Shown: in pieces, positions 56,249 to 64,000 of the stretch | Layout of the letters: every line of letters starts with the position of its first letter | Numbering within the stretch: position 1 is the first letter of the stretch | DNA from: Streptomyces cavernae | GTDB lineage: Bacteria > Actinomycetota > Actinomycetes > Streptomycetales > Streptomycetaceae | Direction of reading: 5' to 3' | DNA length: 64,000 nucleotides | NCBI RefSeq assembly: GCF_004023625.1 | Contig: NZ_ML137712.1 | Coordinates: forward strand, 62,001-126,000 | Translations under genes and position numbers: made by a program | The notes under the pieces: generated by a model | The model's input: only the letters and a program-made list of their open reading frames with translations | What the model was told of the DNA's origin: nothing | Database searches by the model: none

Positions 56249-57478
56249 TCAGCGCCGCTCATGCTCCGGTGCGGACGACCCATGCTCCGTCCTGCACGCC
56301 CGCGCGCCCCCGGGGTGAGCGGCGGGGCGCAACCCCAGCCCGGACGCGATCAGCAGCAGCGCCCCGAGCATCACGAAGGGCGCCGCCGTGCCCGCGACCC
56401 CGGCGACCAGTCCCGCGGCGGCGGGCGCGGCGACCTGACCCAACCGGTTGCCGGTGAGCCGCAGCGCCAGCGCCGTGGAGCGGGCGTCCTCGGGTGCCGC
56501 TTGCACCACGGTCGTCATCGACAGCGGCTGGCCGACGCCCAGGCAGAAGCCGAGGGCGCCGAGCATCACGCCCAGCGCCCACACCGGGACCGGCAGGGCG
56601 ATGCCCGCGCACAGCAGGGCCCCCGCGAGACAGGTGGTGGTGAGCAACGCCCTCCGGCCGAGCAGCCGCAGCATCGGCGTCATCACCAGCCGGCAGGCGA
56701 TGGTGGCCGCGGCCCGCAGGCTCAGCAGCAGACCGATCACCGGGGGCGCGATACCCCGGTGTTCGCCGACCACCGGGAGGTACGCGGTCAGGATGTCCGT
56801 CGCCGAGAGCACGGCCAGACTGGTGAAGATGCCCGCGGGCACGCCCCGGGTGCGCAGGATGCGGTGGACCGGGACGCGGTCTCCCTGTACCGCGGCGGAC
56901 TTGGGGGTCACGGGACGTTCGATGCGCCACAGCGACGTTACTGCGACGGCGGCTCCGGCACCCGCGACCAGCAGGGCGAACGCGCTGGTGCCCGCCATGT
57001 CCTGCCCGCCGATCAGCGCACCCGCGGCGATCGGTCCGACCAGTTGGCCGAGTGAGGCGCCGATGGTGAAGTGCCCGAAGTTGCGGTCCTGTTCGTGTGG
57101 TGCGGACTGGCGGGCGACGATGGACTGGGCGCCGATGACGAAGCAGAGGTGACCGAGGCCCATGACGCCGCTCCACGCCGCCATCGCGGCGAGGGAGCCG
57201 GCGATGCCGCTGAGGGCACAGCCCGCGGCGATCAGGACCACGCCGACCGGCAGCAGCGGTGCGCAGCGGCCGTGGTCCGTCCGGCGGCCCAGCGGTACGG
57301 CGACGAAGAGCGGCAGCAGCGCGTAGACGCCCGCGATGACGCCGATGGCGCGTTCGTCGGCGCCCAATGCGAGGGCCCGGTAGGAGACGGCGGGCCGGGC
57401 CATCGACACCGCCCCCTGCGCGAAGCTGAAGGCGATGACGAGGCGGAGCAGCCAGCCGCGGTTCCCACCGGGCCTCAC
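56249..57478 (-). CDS. MFS transporter
   Basis: 409 aa major facilitator with about 12 helices. The loop after helix 2 reads PLGRRTDHGRCAP, a variant of the G-x3-D-R/K signature, and helix 5 has GASLGQLVGPIAAGAL, suggesting a drug or metabolite exporter. The GTG at 57478 has GGGAGG about 9 nt upstream. It begins 55 bp after the citrate transporter stop on the same strand and could be co-transcribed with it. Substrate unknown. Confidence 0.9.
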   Translation of the reverse strand: MRPGGNRGWLLRLVIAFSFAQGAVSMARPAVSYRALALGADERAIGVIAGVYALLPLFVAVPLGRRTDHGRCAPLLPVGVVLIAAGCALSGIAGSLAAMAAWSGVMGLGHLCFVIGAQSIVARQSAPHEQDRNFGHFTIGASLGQLVGPIAAGALIGGQDMAGTSAFALLVAGAGAAVAVTSLWRIERPVTPKSAAVQGDRVPVHRILRTRGVPAGIFTSLAVLSATDILTAYLPVVGEHRGIAPPVIGLLLSLRAAATIACRLVMTPMLRLLGRRALLTTTCLAGALLCAGIALPVPVWALGVMLGALGFCLGVGQPLSMTTVVQAAPEDARSTALALRLTGNRLGQVAAPAAAGLVAGVAGTAAPFVMLGALLLIASGLGLRPAAHPGGARACRTEHGSSAPEHERR

Positions 57479-57533
57479 GGTCGTGTCCTCCCTGCCGGGC
57501 TCGAACTCAAGGTCGAAGGATTCATCAGATGAA

Positions 57534-59006
57534 TCAGATGATGCCGAACAGGATGCCCGAAGCGAGGATCACCAGAGAAGTCAGGGCCGCCCACTTGACC
57601 ACGAACCGGGTGTGGTCGCCGAACTCGACCTTCGCCATGCCGACGAGGACGTAGACCGCGGGGACGAGCGGGCTGGACATGTGGAGCGGCTGGCCGACGA
57701 GCGAGGCGCGGGCGATCTCCAGCGGCGAGACGCCGTGGGCGGCGCCGGCCTCGGCGAGGACCGGCAGGACGCCGAAGTAGAAGCCGTCGTTGGACATGAA
57801 GTACGTCAGCGGCAGGCTCAGGAAGCCGGTGACGAGCGCCATGTGCGGGCCCATGCCCCCGGGGACGCTGTCGACGATCCACTTGGCCATGGCGTCCACC
57901 ATGCCGGTGCCCTGGAGGACGCCGGTGAAGACGGCGGCGGCGAAGACCATGCCGGAGACGTTCAGCACGTTGTCGGCGTGTGCGGCGAGCCGGGCCTTCT
58001 GGTCGGGGATGTGCGGGAAGTTGACGGTGAGGGCGAGCGCGGCGCCGAGCAGGAACAGTACGGGGATCGGCAGCCACTCCATGATCATCGCGGTGAGGAG
58101 CGCGATGGTGAGCAGCGCGTTGAACCAGTACAGCTTGGGGCGCAGCGTCGGGCGGTTGGGGTCCAGGCCCTGGAGCCGTGCGTCGTCCGCGGAGTCCGTG
58201 CCGTCCGCGGCGTCGTCGGAAGCGTCGGCGTCGGTGCCGGAGCCCGCGCCGCCGGTGGCCTTCGCGATACGGCCCTTGTCGTTGCCGGAGCCCCCGGCGG
58301 CGGCGCCGACGAGTACCGTCTCGGGCTCCTGCTCCTCGTCCTTGACGATCTCGGTGCTCCCCCCCTGCTCCAGGACGTCGTCGAGCTCGAGCACGCCGAG
58401 CCGCCTGCGCTCGCGCAGACCGAGGAAGTAGGAGAGGACGAAGACGAAGAGCAGACCGACGGCGAGCGCGGGGATCATCGGCACGAAGATGTCACCGGCG
58501 TCGAGCTTCAGCGCGGTGGCGGCGCGGGCGGTCGGACCGCCCCAGGGCAGGGTGTTCATCACGCCGTTGGCGGTCGCCGCGACACCGGTCATCACGACCA
58601 GGCTCATCTTCAGGCGCTTGTACAGCGGGTACATCGCCGAGACCGTGATCATGAAGGTCGTCGAGCCGTCGCCGTCGAGGGACACGATCGCGGCGAGCAC
58701 GGCGGTGCCGACGACGATGCGCAGCGGGTCGGCCTTGCAGAAGCGCAGGATGCCCCGCACGATCGGGTCGAAGAGCCCGACGTCGATCATGACGCCGAAG
58801 TACACGATGGCGAACATCAGCATCGCGGCGGTGGGCGCGAGGTTGCCCACCCCCTCGATGACGTAGTCGCCGAGCTTGGCTCCCTTTCCGACGATGACGC
58901 AGAACAGTGCCGGGATGAGCACCAGTGACGCGATCGGCGACATCTTCTTCAGCATGATCAGGACCAGGAAGGTCGCGATCATCGCGAAGCCGAGGATGGT
59001 CAGCAT
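57534..59006 (-). CDS. CitMHS family metal-citrate:H+ symporter
   Basis: 490 aa inner-membrane transporter that takes up citrate complexed with divalent metal in symport with protons. It has about 12 helices, with the conserved SLDGDGSTTFMITVSAMYPLY and MNTLPWGGPTARAATALKL blocks and LTYFMSNDGFYFGVLPVL in the second half. The central cytoplasmic loop (about 215-285) is long and acidic. The S. coelicolor member of this family, CitSc, transports iron- and calcium-citrate, and position suggests this is its counterpart; selectivity is inferred. The ribosome site is weak. An inverted repeat lies upstream. Confidence 0.92.
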   Translation of the reverse strand: MLTILGFAMIATFLVLIMLKKMSPIASLVLIPALFCVIVGKGAKLGDYVIEGVGNLAPTAAMLMFAIVYFGVMIDVGLFDPIVRGILRFCKADPLRIVVGTAVLAAIVSLDGDGSTTFMITVSAMYPLYKRLKMSLVVMTGVAATANGVMNTLPWGGPTARAATALKLDAGDIFVPMIPALAVGLLFVFVLSYFLGLRERRRLGVLELDDVLEQGGSTEIVKDEEQEPETVLVGAAAGGSGNDKGRIAKATGGAGSGTDADASDDAADGTDSADDARLQGLDPNRPTLRPKLYWFNALLTIALLTAMIMEWLPIPVLFLLGAALALTVNFPHIPDQKARLAAHADNVLNVSGMVFAAAVFTGVLQGTGMVDAMAKWIVDSVPGGMGPHMALVTGFLSLPLTYFMSNDGFYFGVLPVLAEAGAAHGVSPLEIARASLVGQPLHMSSPLVPAVYVLVGMAKVEFGDHTRFVVKWAALTSLVILASGILFGII

Positions 59007-59015
59007 GAGTGGATA

Positions 59016-59069
59016 CCTAACGTTCGCCCTTGAACTCCCACCAGGGCTGGGGGTTGGGCTGACGTTAGG
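59016..59069. promoter_or_regulatory. Inverted repeat upstream of the citrate transporter
   Basis: CCTAACGT at 59016-59023 and ACGTTAGG at 59062-59069 are exact complements 38 bp apart, just before the CitMHS start. They may be sites for a dimeric regulator or a leader hairpin; unproven. Confidence 0.35.
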
Positions 59070-59145
59070 GCGCGTCGAATGGCGTTAACAAGACGTTGAC
59101 GTGCGAGCAATAAGCGCAAAATTGCTGGTCACAGCTTTGCTCAGC

Positions 59146-61413
59146 TCACGGGGCGGTGGCCGGTAGAAGTTCCACGGGTACGCCGTTGAGGACGGCGGTG
59201 CCCGAGAGCGGGTCGAGGAGGCTGCCGTCGAGCAGCTGGTTGACGTTGACGCCGGGGTCCGTGGCGGCATGGTTCATGCGGGTTCCGGGACGGTCGTGGC
59301 CCCAGCCGTGCGGGAGGCTCACGACACCGGGGCGCACGCTGTCGGTGATCTCCACGGGCGCGGTGACCGATCCCCCGGCTCCCTTGACGCGTACGGGGGC
59401 TCCGTCGCCGAGGCCGAGCCGTTCGGCGTCGTGCGGGTGGACGTGCAGGGTGCATCGGTTGCTGCCGCCGGTGAGGGCCGGGACGTTGTGCATCCAGCTG
59501 TTGTTGGAGCGCAGATGGCGGCGGCCGACGAGGACGAGTCCGGCGGGGCGTTCACGCAGCGCGGCGCGCAGCCTGGGCAGGTCGCCGACGATGGGTTCCG
59601 GGAGGAGTTCGATGCGGCCGCTGCGGGTCTTCAGCGGTTGCGGAAGGCGGGGGCGCAGCGGGCCGAGGTCGATGCCGTGCGGGTGCGCGAGCAGTTTCTC
59701 CAGCGTCAGCCCGTCCTCACGGGTGCCGAATCCGTCGCCGTAGGGGCCGATGCGCAGCATCATGTCGAGCCGCCGCTCGGGGCCGTTGTCCCCGGTGAGC
59801 TGTGCCGCGAGTTCCTTCGGGTCCCGTCCGTGGACGGGTGAGTGCGGTTCCTTGACGGCCTTGGCGAGGGTGGTGTCGATGACCATCGCGTCGACGGCGG
59901 AAGGGTCGGCGCCGTGCATGCCTGTGGCGGCGAGGACGAGCCGCGCGAGGATCTCGGTCTCGGCCATCCGGCCGGATTCGAGGGGGACGGCGGCACGGTT
60001 GTAGCGGACCTGGTTGCGTACGGCGAGGGTGTTGAACGCGAAGTCGAAGTGGGCGCTCTGCGACGGCGGGGGCGGGGGCAGTACGACGTCCGCGTGGCGC
60101 GAGGTCTCGTTCAGGTACGGGTCCACGCTGACCATGAAGTCCAGGGAGCCGAGCGCCTTGTCGAGCCGGTCGCCGTCGGGGGCGGACAGCACGGGGTTGG
60201 CGGCGACGCAGATGACGGCGCGGACGGGGCTGCCCTCGGCGGTGGCGGTGTCGATCTCCTCGGCGAGCACGGCCATCGGCAGTTCGCCCTTGGCCTCCGG
60301 GTGACCGCTCACCCTGCTGTTCCAGCGTCCGAGGCGGAAGCCGTGGCCGGGGCCCGCGGGGCGGGGGGTGCGGTCGGTGGCGGACTGCGGGAAGAGTGCG
60401 CCGCCGGGCCGGTCGAGGTTTCCGGTGAGGATGTTGAGGACGTCGACGAGCCAACTGGCCAGTGTCCCATGGGGAACGGTGCAGCTGCCGATACGGCCGT
60501 ATACGGCGGCGGTCGGCGCCGCCGCCAGTTCGCGGGCGAGGGTGCGGATCGTGTCGGCGGGCACATCGCACGCGTCGGCGGCCGCCTCGGGGGTGAACTC
60601 CCGAACGGCGGCGGCGACTTCATCGACGTCCTGCACGTGCGGGGCGAGCTCGCCGAGCTCGATGAGCCGCTCCTCGCAGAGGACGTTGACCATCGCGGCG
60701 AGCAGCAGCGCGTCCGTGCCGGGCCGGATCGCCACGTGCCGGTCGGCGAGTTTGGCGGTGCGGGTGCGGCGCGGGTCGACGACGGTGAGGGTGCCGCCGC
60801 GTGCCTTCAGTGCCCGCAGTTTGCCGGGGAAGTCCGGCGCGGTGCACAGACTGCCGTTGGACTCCAGCGGATTGGCGCCGATCAGCAGCAGGTGGTCGGT
60901 GTGGTCGAGGTCCGGGACCGGGATCGCGTTCGCGTCTCCGTACAGCAGTCCGCTGGAGACGTGCTTGGGCATCTGGTCGAGCGTGGAGGCGGTGAAGAGG
61001 CTGCGGCTGCCGAGGCCGGCGAGCAGGACGGGCGGGTAGAGGGCGCCGGCCATGGTGTGCACGTTCGGGTTGCCGAGGAGGATGCCGACGGCGTGCGGTC
61101 CGTGGCGTTCGACGACCGGCCGGATGCCGGCGGCGACCGCGTCGAAGGCCTCGTCCCAGGTGGCCTCGCGCAGTTCGCCGTCCTTGCGGACCAGCGGGGT
61201 GCGCAGCCGGTCCGGGTCGGCGTCGAGCGCTCCGAAGGAGGCGCCCTTGGGGCAGATGAAGCCCTTGCTGAACACGTCGTCACGGTCGCCGCGGGCCCCG
61301 GTCACGCGGGAGCCCTCGATGGTGAGGGTCAGCCCGCAGGTGGCCTCGCAGAGCGGGCAGACGCGCAGGGCGGTGCCGGCGGCTCCGGAGGTATGGGGGT
61401 CGGTGGTGGGCAC
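59146..61413 (-). CDS. Molybdopterin oxidoreductase (DMSO reductase family) with 4Fe-4S cluster
   Basis: 755 aa enzyme with bis-molybdopterin guanine dinucleotide. The N-terminal [4Fe-4S] motif CPLCEATCGL plus FICPKG (C-x2-C-x3-C-x27-C) is intact, and the cofactor regions GNPNVHTMAG, IGANPLESN and the C-terminal VSLPHGWGHDRPG with NVNQLLDG are typical. The line resembles assimilatory nitrate reductase and formate dehydrogenase catalytic subunits. No second subunit or membrane anchor gene is adjacent. GGGAGG lies 5 nt before the GTG at 61413. A TetR gene lies upstream on the same strand, and a palindrome sits in the promoter. Confidence 0.92.
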   Translation of the reverse strand: MPTTDPHTSGAAGTALRVCPLCEATCGLTLTIEGSRVTGARGDRDDVFSKGFICPKGASFGALDADPDRLRTPLVRKDGELREATWDEAFDAVAAGIRPVVERHGPHAVGILLGNPNVHTMAGALYPPVLLAGLGSRSLFTASTLDQMPKHVSSGLLYGDANAIPVPDLDHTDHLLLIGANPLESNGSLCTAPDFPGKLRALKARGGTLTVVDPRRTRTAKLADRHVAIRPGTDALLLAAMVNVLCEERLIELGELAPHVQDVDEVAAAVREFTPEAAADACDVPADTIRTLARELAAAPTAAVYGRIGSCTVPHGTLASWLVDVLNILTGNLDRPGGALFPQSATDRTPRPAGPGHGFRLGRWNSRVSGHPEAKGELPMAVLAEEIDTATAEGSPVRAVICVAANPVLSAPDGDRLDKALGSLDFMVSVDPYLNETSRHADVVLPPPPPSQSAHFDFAFNTLAVRNQVRYNRAAVPLESGRMAETEILARLVLAATGMHGADPSAVDAMVIDTTLAKAVKEPHSPVHGRDPKELAAQLTGDNGPERRLDMMLRIGPYGDGFGTREDGLTLEKLLAHPHGIDLGPLRPRLPQPLKTRSGRIELLPEPIVGDLPRLRAALRERPAGLVLVGRRHLRSNNSWMHNVPALTGGSNRCTLHVHPHDAERLGLGDGAPVRVKGAGGSVTAPVEITDSVRPGVVSLPHGWGHDRPGTRMNHAATDPGVNVNQLLDGSLLDPLSGTAVLNGVPVELLPATAP

Positions 61414-61463
61414 GGGTCCTCCCGGCGGGTGACGGCGACGGTGACGTCGGACTGGGCCCGAGC

Positions 61464-61477
61464 ATACCGACCGGTAT
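61464..61477. promoter_or_regulatory. TetR-type operator before the molybdopterin oxidoreductase gene
   Basis: ATACCG-AC-CGGTAT, a perfect dyad with a 2-bp centre, ends 51 bp before the oxidoreductase start and lies between that gene and the TetR gene. Its first 12 bases equal the sites at 33666 and 37959. Confidence 0.7.
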
Positions 61478-61532
61478 GACCGGTGGGGAGTCCCCATCAC
61501 CGCCGCCGTGCGGGACGGCCGGGCGGTTCGGC

Positions 61533-62171
61533 TCAGTCCAGCACCCTTGACAGATACGCCCGCAGCAGTTCCCGGGTCTCCTCGATGATCCGTTCGTCCC
61601 CCTCGGGGGAGACGCGGAACGCCAGGTGGACCAGGGTGTCGGCGGACTCCACCGCCACCAGGAAGACGCGCCGCAGGTCCTCGTCCGGTTCCCGGACGAG
61701 ATACGCCGAGAGCAGGTCGGTGAGGCGGTCGGCGACGCGGTGGTTGGGTTCGGCGTAGCGGGCGCCTACGGGTATCTGGTTGCCGAAGTCGACGAGTGAG
61801 AAGCCTGGGGCTGTGCGCTTCATGCCGAGGTATTCGTCGAGCACGGCGTCCATGGCCGTGCGCCAGTCGCCCGCGGCGGCGGGTTTCAGCCGTTCGGCCA
61901 CACGTTCGGTGAACTGGTCGAGGTTGCGCTGGGCGAGGGCGTCGGCCATGGCGCGTTTGTTGCCGAAGAAGCGGTAGACCGAGCCGATCGGCACCCCGGC
62001 GCGCAGGGCGACCGCACGGGTACTGAGGGCGTCGTAACCGACCTCGTCGAGGAGTTCGGCGCAGGCGTCGAGGATTCTCGTCAGGCGTTCGGCGCTGCGC
62101 TGCTGTACGGGCGCTCGGCGCAGGGTCATGGCTTGGGGCACTGGCTTCGTCGCGTGGGGCACGGGCTTCAT
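61533..62171 (-). CDS. TetR family regulator (SCO1712-like position)
   Basis: 212 aa regulator. An N-terminal tail holds a short repeat, KPVPHAT-KPVPQAM, before the helix-turn-helix LLDEVGYDALSTRAVALRAG and VPIGSVYRFFGNKRAMADAL. The C-terminal domain is helical. GGAAGG lies 5 nt before the ATG at 62171; the ATG at 62129 would remove the repeat tail. From memory the S. coelicolor gene at this place, SCO1712, affects antibiotic production through lipid precursor supply. The dyad 56 bp past its stop suggests local control of the oxidoreductase gene. Confidence 0.9.
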   Translation of the reverse strand: MKPVPHATKPVPQAMTLRRAPVQQRSAERLTRILDACAELLDEVGYDALSTRAVALRAGVPIGSVYRFFGNKRAMADALAQRNLDQFTERVAERLKPAAAGDWRTAMDAVLDEYLGMKRTAPGFSLVDFGNQIPVGARYAEPNHRVADRLTDLLSAYLVREPDEDLRRVFLVAVESADTLVHLAFRVSPEGDERIIEETRELLRAYLSRVLD

Positions 62172-62280
62172 GATGCCTTCCTGCCGCGATCCGGTGAACC
62201 TTGCCCTTCAGTACGCGTGCGACCACCCTGTGCACTCAAGCCAATGCAGCGGATCACAACCACGGTGGGCGACGGCGCAC

Positions 62281-62820
62281 TCACCGCAGGGGATGAGCGG
62301 TCGGGCTCGCGTCCGCGGCCGGCTCGTCCTCCGACGCCGTGACGTCCGCGGTGCTCTCCACCGGTTCGCCGTTCACCGCCCAGACCGTGCCGTCGTCCGC
62401 GTAGAGGCGCACGGTGAGCTGGTGCGTGCCGCGCGAGAGACGTCCCTCGGGGAGTCGGTGCTCGGGGCCGCGCAGCCGGGCGACGTCGCGGCCGTCGAGC
62501 CGGAGGACGGCGACGCCCCGGCCGGGCTCGGCCGTGGGGTCGGTCCCGGCGCGTGAGAAGCGGAAGTTGGTGACCGTCAGACGTACGTCCCAGCCGCCCG
62601 CCGTGTCGGGACGGACGACGATCCCCACCCCGGGCGCGCCCTTCTCGTCGATCTCGCGGTAGCGACGCCCTTCGCCGTCGGTGTCCGGCAGCAGCCTGCC
62701 GACCGGTGAGGACCGTGCCCCGCCCGTTCTCTCCTGTGCCTCGCTGGAGCCGCAGGCCGTCGCGCCGCCGATCAGGACGCAGGCCGCGAGCGCAGCGGCA
62801 CATCCCCGCATCCACGCCAT
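62281..62820 (-). CDS. Putative lipoprotein
   Basis: 179 aa secreted protein. MRGCAAALAACVLIGGATAC at residues 4-23 is a lipoprotein signal with Cys23 as the lipid-bearing residue; the lipobox ATAC is weak but acceptable in actinobacteria. The mature part is a beta-rich domain (GIVVRPDTAGGWDVRLTVTN, GTHQLTVRLYADDGTVWAVN) resembling an immunoglobulin-like fold, ending in an acidic Ala/Ser tail. No function is recognised. The ribosome site is not evident. It is divergent from hmgA. Confidence 0.8.
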   Translation of the reverse strand: MAWMRGCAAALAACVLIGGATACGSSEAQERTGGARSSPVGRLLPDTDGEGRRYREIDEKGAPGVGIVVRPDTAGGWDVRLTVTNFRFSRAGTDPTAEPGRGVAVLRLDGRDVARLRGPEHRLPEGRLSRGTHQLTVRLYADDGTVWAVNGEPVESTADVTASEDEPAADASPTAHPLR

Positions 62821-62999
62821 GCCGGGGAGAGTAGAACACCGCTCAGGTAACCCGAATCCCCCTGGAGAGGGGTTCTCGGGTCATACGCAGGTCGCACTCA
62901 CCGCACTCACTCCGCAGTCACTTGCACAGCCGGTCCCGGAATCCTACGGTGAAGCATAGGAATCAATCGGATGCGGGTGCGAGGGAGCGAGGAGCGAGC

Positions 63000-64000
63000 A
63001 TGAGTGGGGACGCGCGAAAGGTCGCCGAGGGGCTGACCTATCTCACGGGCTTCGGCAACGAGCACGCCTCGGAAGCGGTCCCCGGCGCCCTGCCGCTGGG
63101 CCGCAACTCCCCGCAGCGGGCACCGCTCGGGCTGTACGCGGAGCAGCTGAGCGGCTCGGCGTTCACCGAACCGAGGGCGCACAACCGGCGCTCGTGGCTG
63201 TACCGCATCCGCCCCTCCGCCGCACACCCGGCGTTCACCCGCATTCACAACGGCACGCTGCGCACCGCCCCGTTCACGGAGTCGGTGCCCGACCCCAACC
63301 GGCTGCGCTGGAACCCGCTGCCCGAGCCCCCGGCGGGCACGGACTTCGTCAAGGGGCTGTGGACGCTCGGGGGCAACGGCGACGCCACGCAGCGCACGGG
63401 CATGGCCGTGCACCTGTACCACGCCAACGCCTCGATGGACCGGGTCTTCAGTGACGCCGACGGGGAGCTGCTGATCGTGCCCGAGCGCGGCGGGCTGCTG
63501 CTGCGCACGGAGTTCGGGCTGCTGCGCGTGGAGCCCGGCGAGGTGGCGGTGGTCCCGCGCGGGGTCCGCTTCCGGGTGGATTTGCTGGACGCGGAGTCGG
63601 ACCGCGGGCCGAGCCCGGCGGCGCGCGGCTATGTCTGCGAGAACTACGGCGCGCCCTTCCGCCTGCCCGACCTCGGGCCGATCGGCGCCAACGGTCTGGC
63701 GGGCGCACGGGACTTCCGGGCACCGGTGGCCGCGTACGAGGACGTCGAGGAGCCGGTGGAGGTGGTGAACAAGTTCTGCGGCAACCTCTGGTCGGCCGTT
63801 TACGACCACTCGCCGCTGGACGTCGTCGCCTGGCACGGCAACTACGTTCCGTACGTCTACGACCTGCGCCGTTTCAATGTGATCGGCACGATCAGCTACG
63901 ACCATCCGGACCCGTCGATCTTCACGGTGCTCACCTCGCCGTCCGACACCCCGGGTCTCGCGGGTGTGGACTTCGTGGTGTTCGCGCCGCGCTGGCTGGT
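63000..64000 (+). CDS. hmgA: Homogentisate 1,2-dioxygenase (partial, N-terminal 333 aa)
   Basis: Ring-cleaving iron enzyme of tyrosine and phenylalanine breakdown; it turns homogentisate into maleylacetoacetate. The window holds about three quarters of the usual 440 aa. Family blocks are [79 protein letters not shown] and [18 protein letters not shown]. The iron ligands (two His and a Glu) are expected just beyond the end. GGAG lies 6-7 nt before the ATG at 63000. It is divergent from the lipoprotein gene and reads off the window. Confidence 0.95.
   Translation, partial: MSGDARKVAEGLTYLTGFGNEHASEAVPGALPLGRNSPQRAPLGLYAEQLSGSAFTEPRAHNRRSWLYRIRPSAAHPAFTRIHNGTLRTAPFTESVPDPNRLRWNPLPEPPAGTDFVKGLWTLGGNGDATQRTGMAVHLYHANASMDRVFSDADGELLIVPERGGLLLRTEFGLLRVEPGEVAVVPRGVRFRVDLLDAESDRGPSPAARGYVCENYGAPFRLPDLGPIGANGLAGARDFRAPVAAYEDVEEPVEVVNKFCGNLWSAVYDHSPLDVVAWHGNYVPYVYDLRRFNVIGTISYDHPDPSIFTVLTSPSDTPGLAGVDFVVFAPRWL

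Noticed and set aside
59146..62235. 1029-codon open frame on the minus strand
   Set aside because: It fuses the molybdopterin oxidoreductase with a shadow of the TetR gene. GGGAGG before GTG 61413 and the start of the CPLCEATC domain fix the real start.

Overview
The window is high-GC actinobacterial chromosome, almost certainly Streptomyces. The evidence is the two chaplin genes (morphology proteins found only in filamentous actinomycetes), mycothiol ligase MshC, a SoxR of the Streptomyces type, a homogentisate dioxygenase, several TetR regulators and many GTG starts with GGAGG-type ribosome sites. From memory the gene order follows the S. coelicolor core region from about SCO1663 (mshC) to SCO1715 (hmgA). 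Numbers such as SCO1712 are given from recollection, not from a search.

Layout. 1-3 kb: a leftward cluster mshC, kinase-like SCO1664-family gene, DUF3090 gene and histidine phosphatase. 3-11.3 kb: CorA channel, ferritin-like protein, F420-type oxidoreductase, a MITE-like repeat element, an aldo/keto reductase overlapping a RecD2-like protein with a degenerate P-loop, and two small proteins. 11.3-12.7 kb: two chaplins, one with three chaplin domains and a sortase signal. 12.8-17.2 kb: M20 peptidase, tRNA-Leu(GAG) and a secreted GH95-like glycosidase. 17.5-23.4 kb: a Pls/PosA-type single-module NRPS, an M1 aminopeptidase and a YchJ protein, probably one operon; this is the most interesting system here. 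23.5-24.7 kb: gluconate regulator remnant with its DNA-binding domain deleted, next to gluconokinase. 24.7-33.4 kb: molybdopterin oxidoreductase with cytochrome b, APC permease, FAD dehydrogenase, NUDIX hydrolase, two DUF202 membrane proteins and an MBL hydrolase.

33.7-37.9 kb: a phosphotransferase and acyl-CoA dehydrogenase pair (like a split ACAD11), a TetR regulator and an SDR, linked by a shared operator-like motif. 38-45.7 kb: NamZ-type muramidase, secreted penicillin acylase-type amidase, two unknown genes and an RNA ligase. 46.2-54.4 kb: soxR, MaoC dehydratase, a probable IS200/IS605 right-end remnant, two TetR genes, an acyl-CoA dehydrogenase, an alcohol dehydrogenase and an aldehyde dehydrogenase; two pairs of matching palindromes suggest two local TetR regulons. 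Much of this block lies between two inverted copies of a repeat of about 190 bp. 54.5-64 kb: sugar-type ABC ATPase, MFS exporter, CitMHS citrate transporter, molybdopterin oxidoreductase with its TetR regulator, a lipoprotein and the first three quarters of hmgA.

Intergenic regions are unusually rich in short tandem arrays (14, 18, 24, 26, 27 and 50 bp units) and in copies of a hairpin repeat. Several strong inverted repeats sit at the ends of convergent genes and probably end transcription. No rRNA, CRISPR array, prophage or intact insertion sequence was seen.
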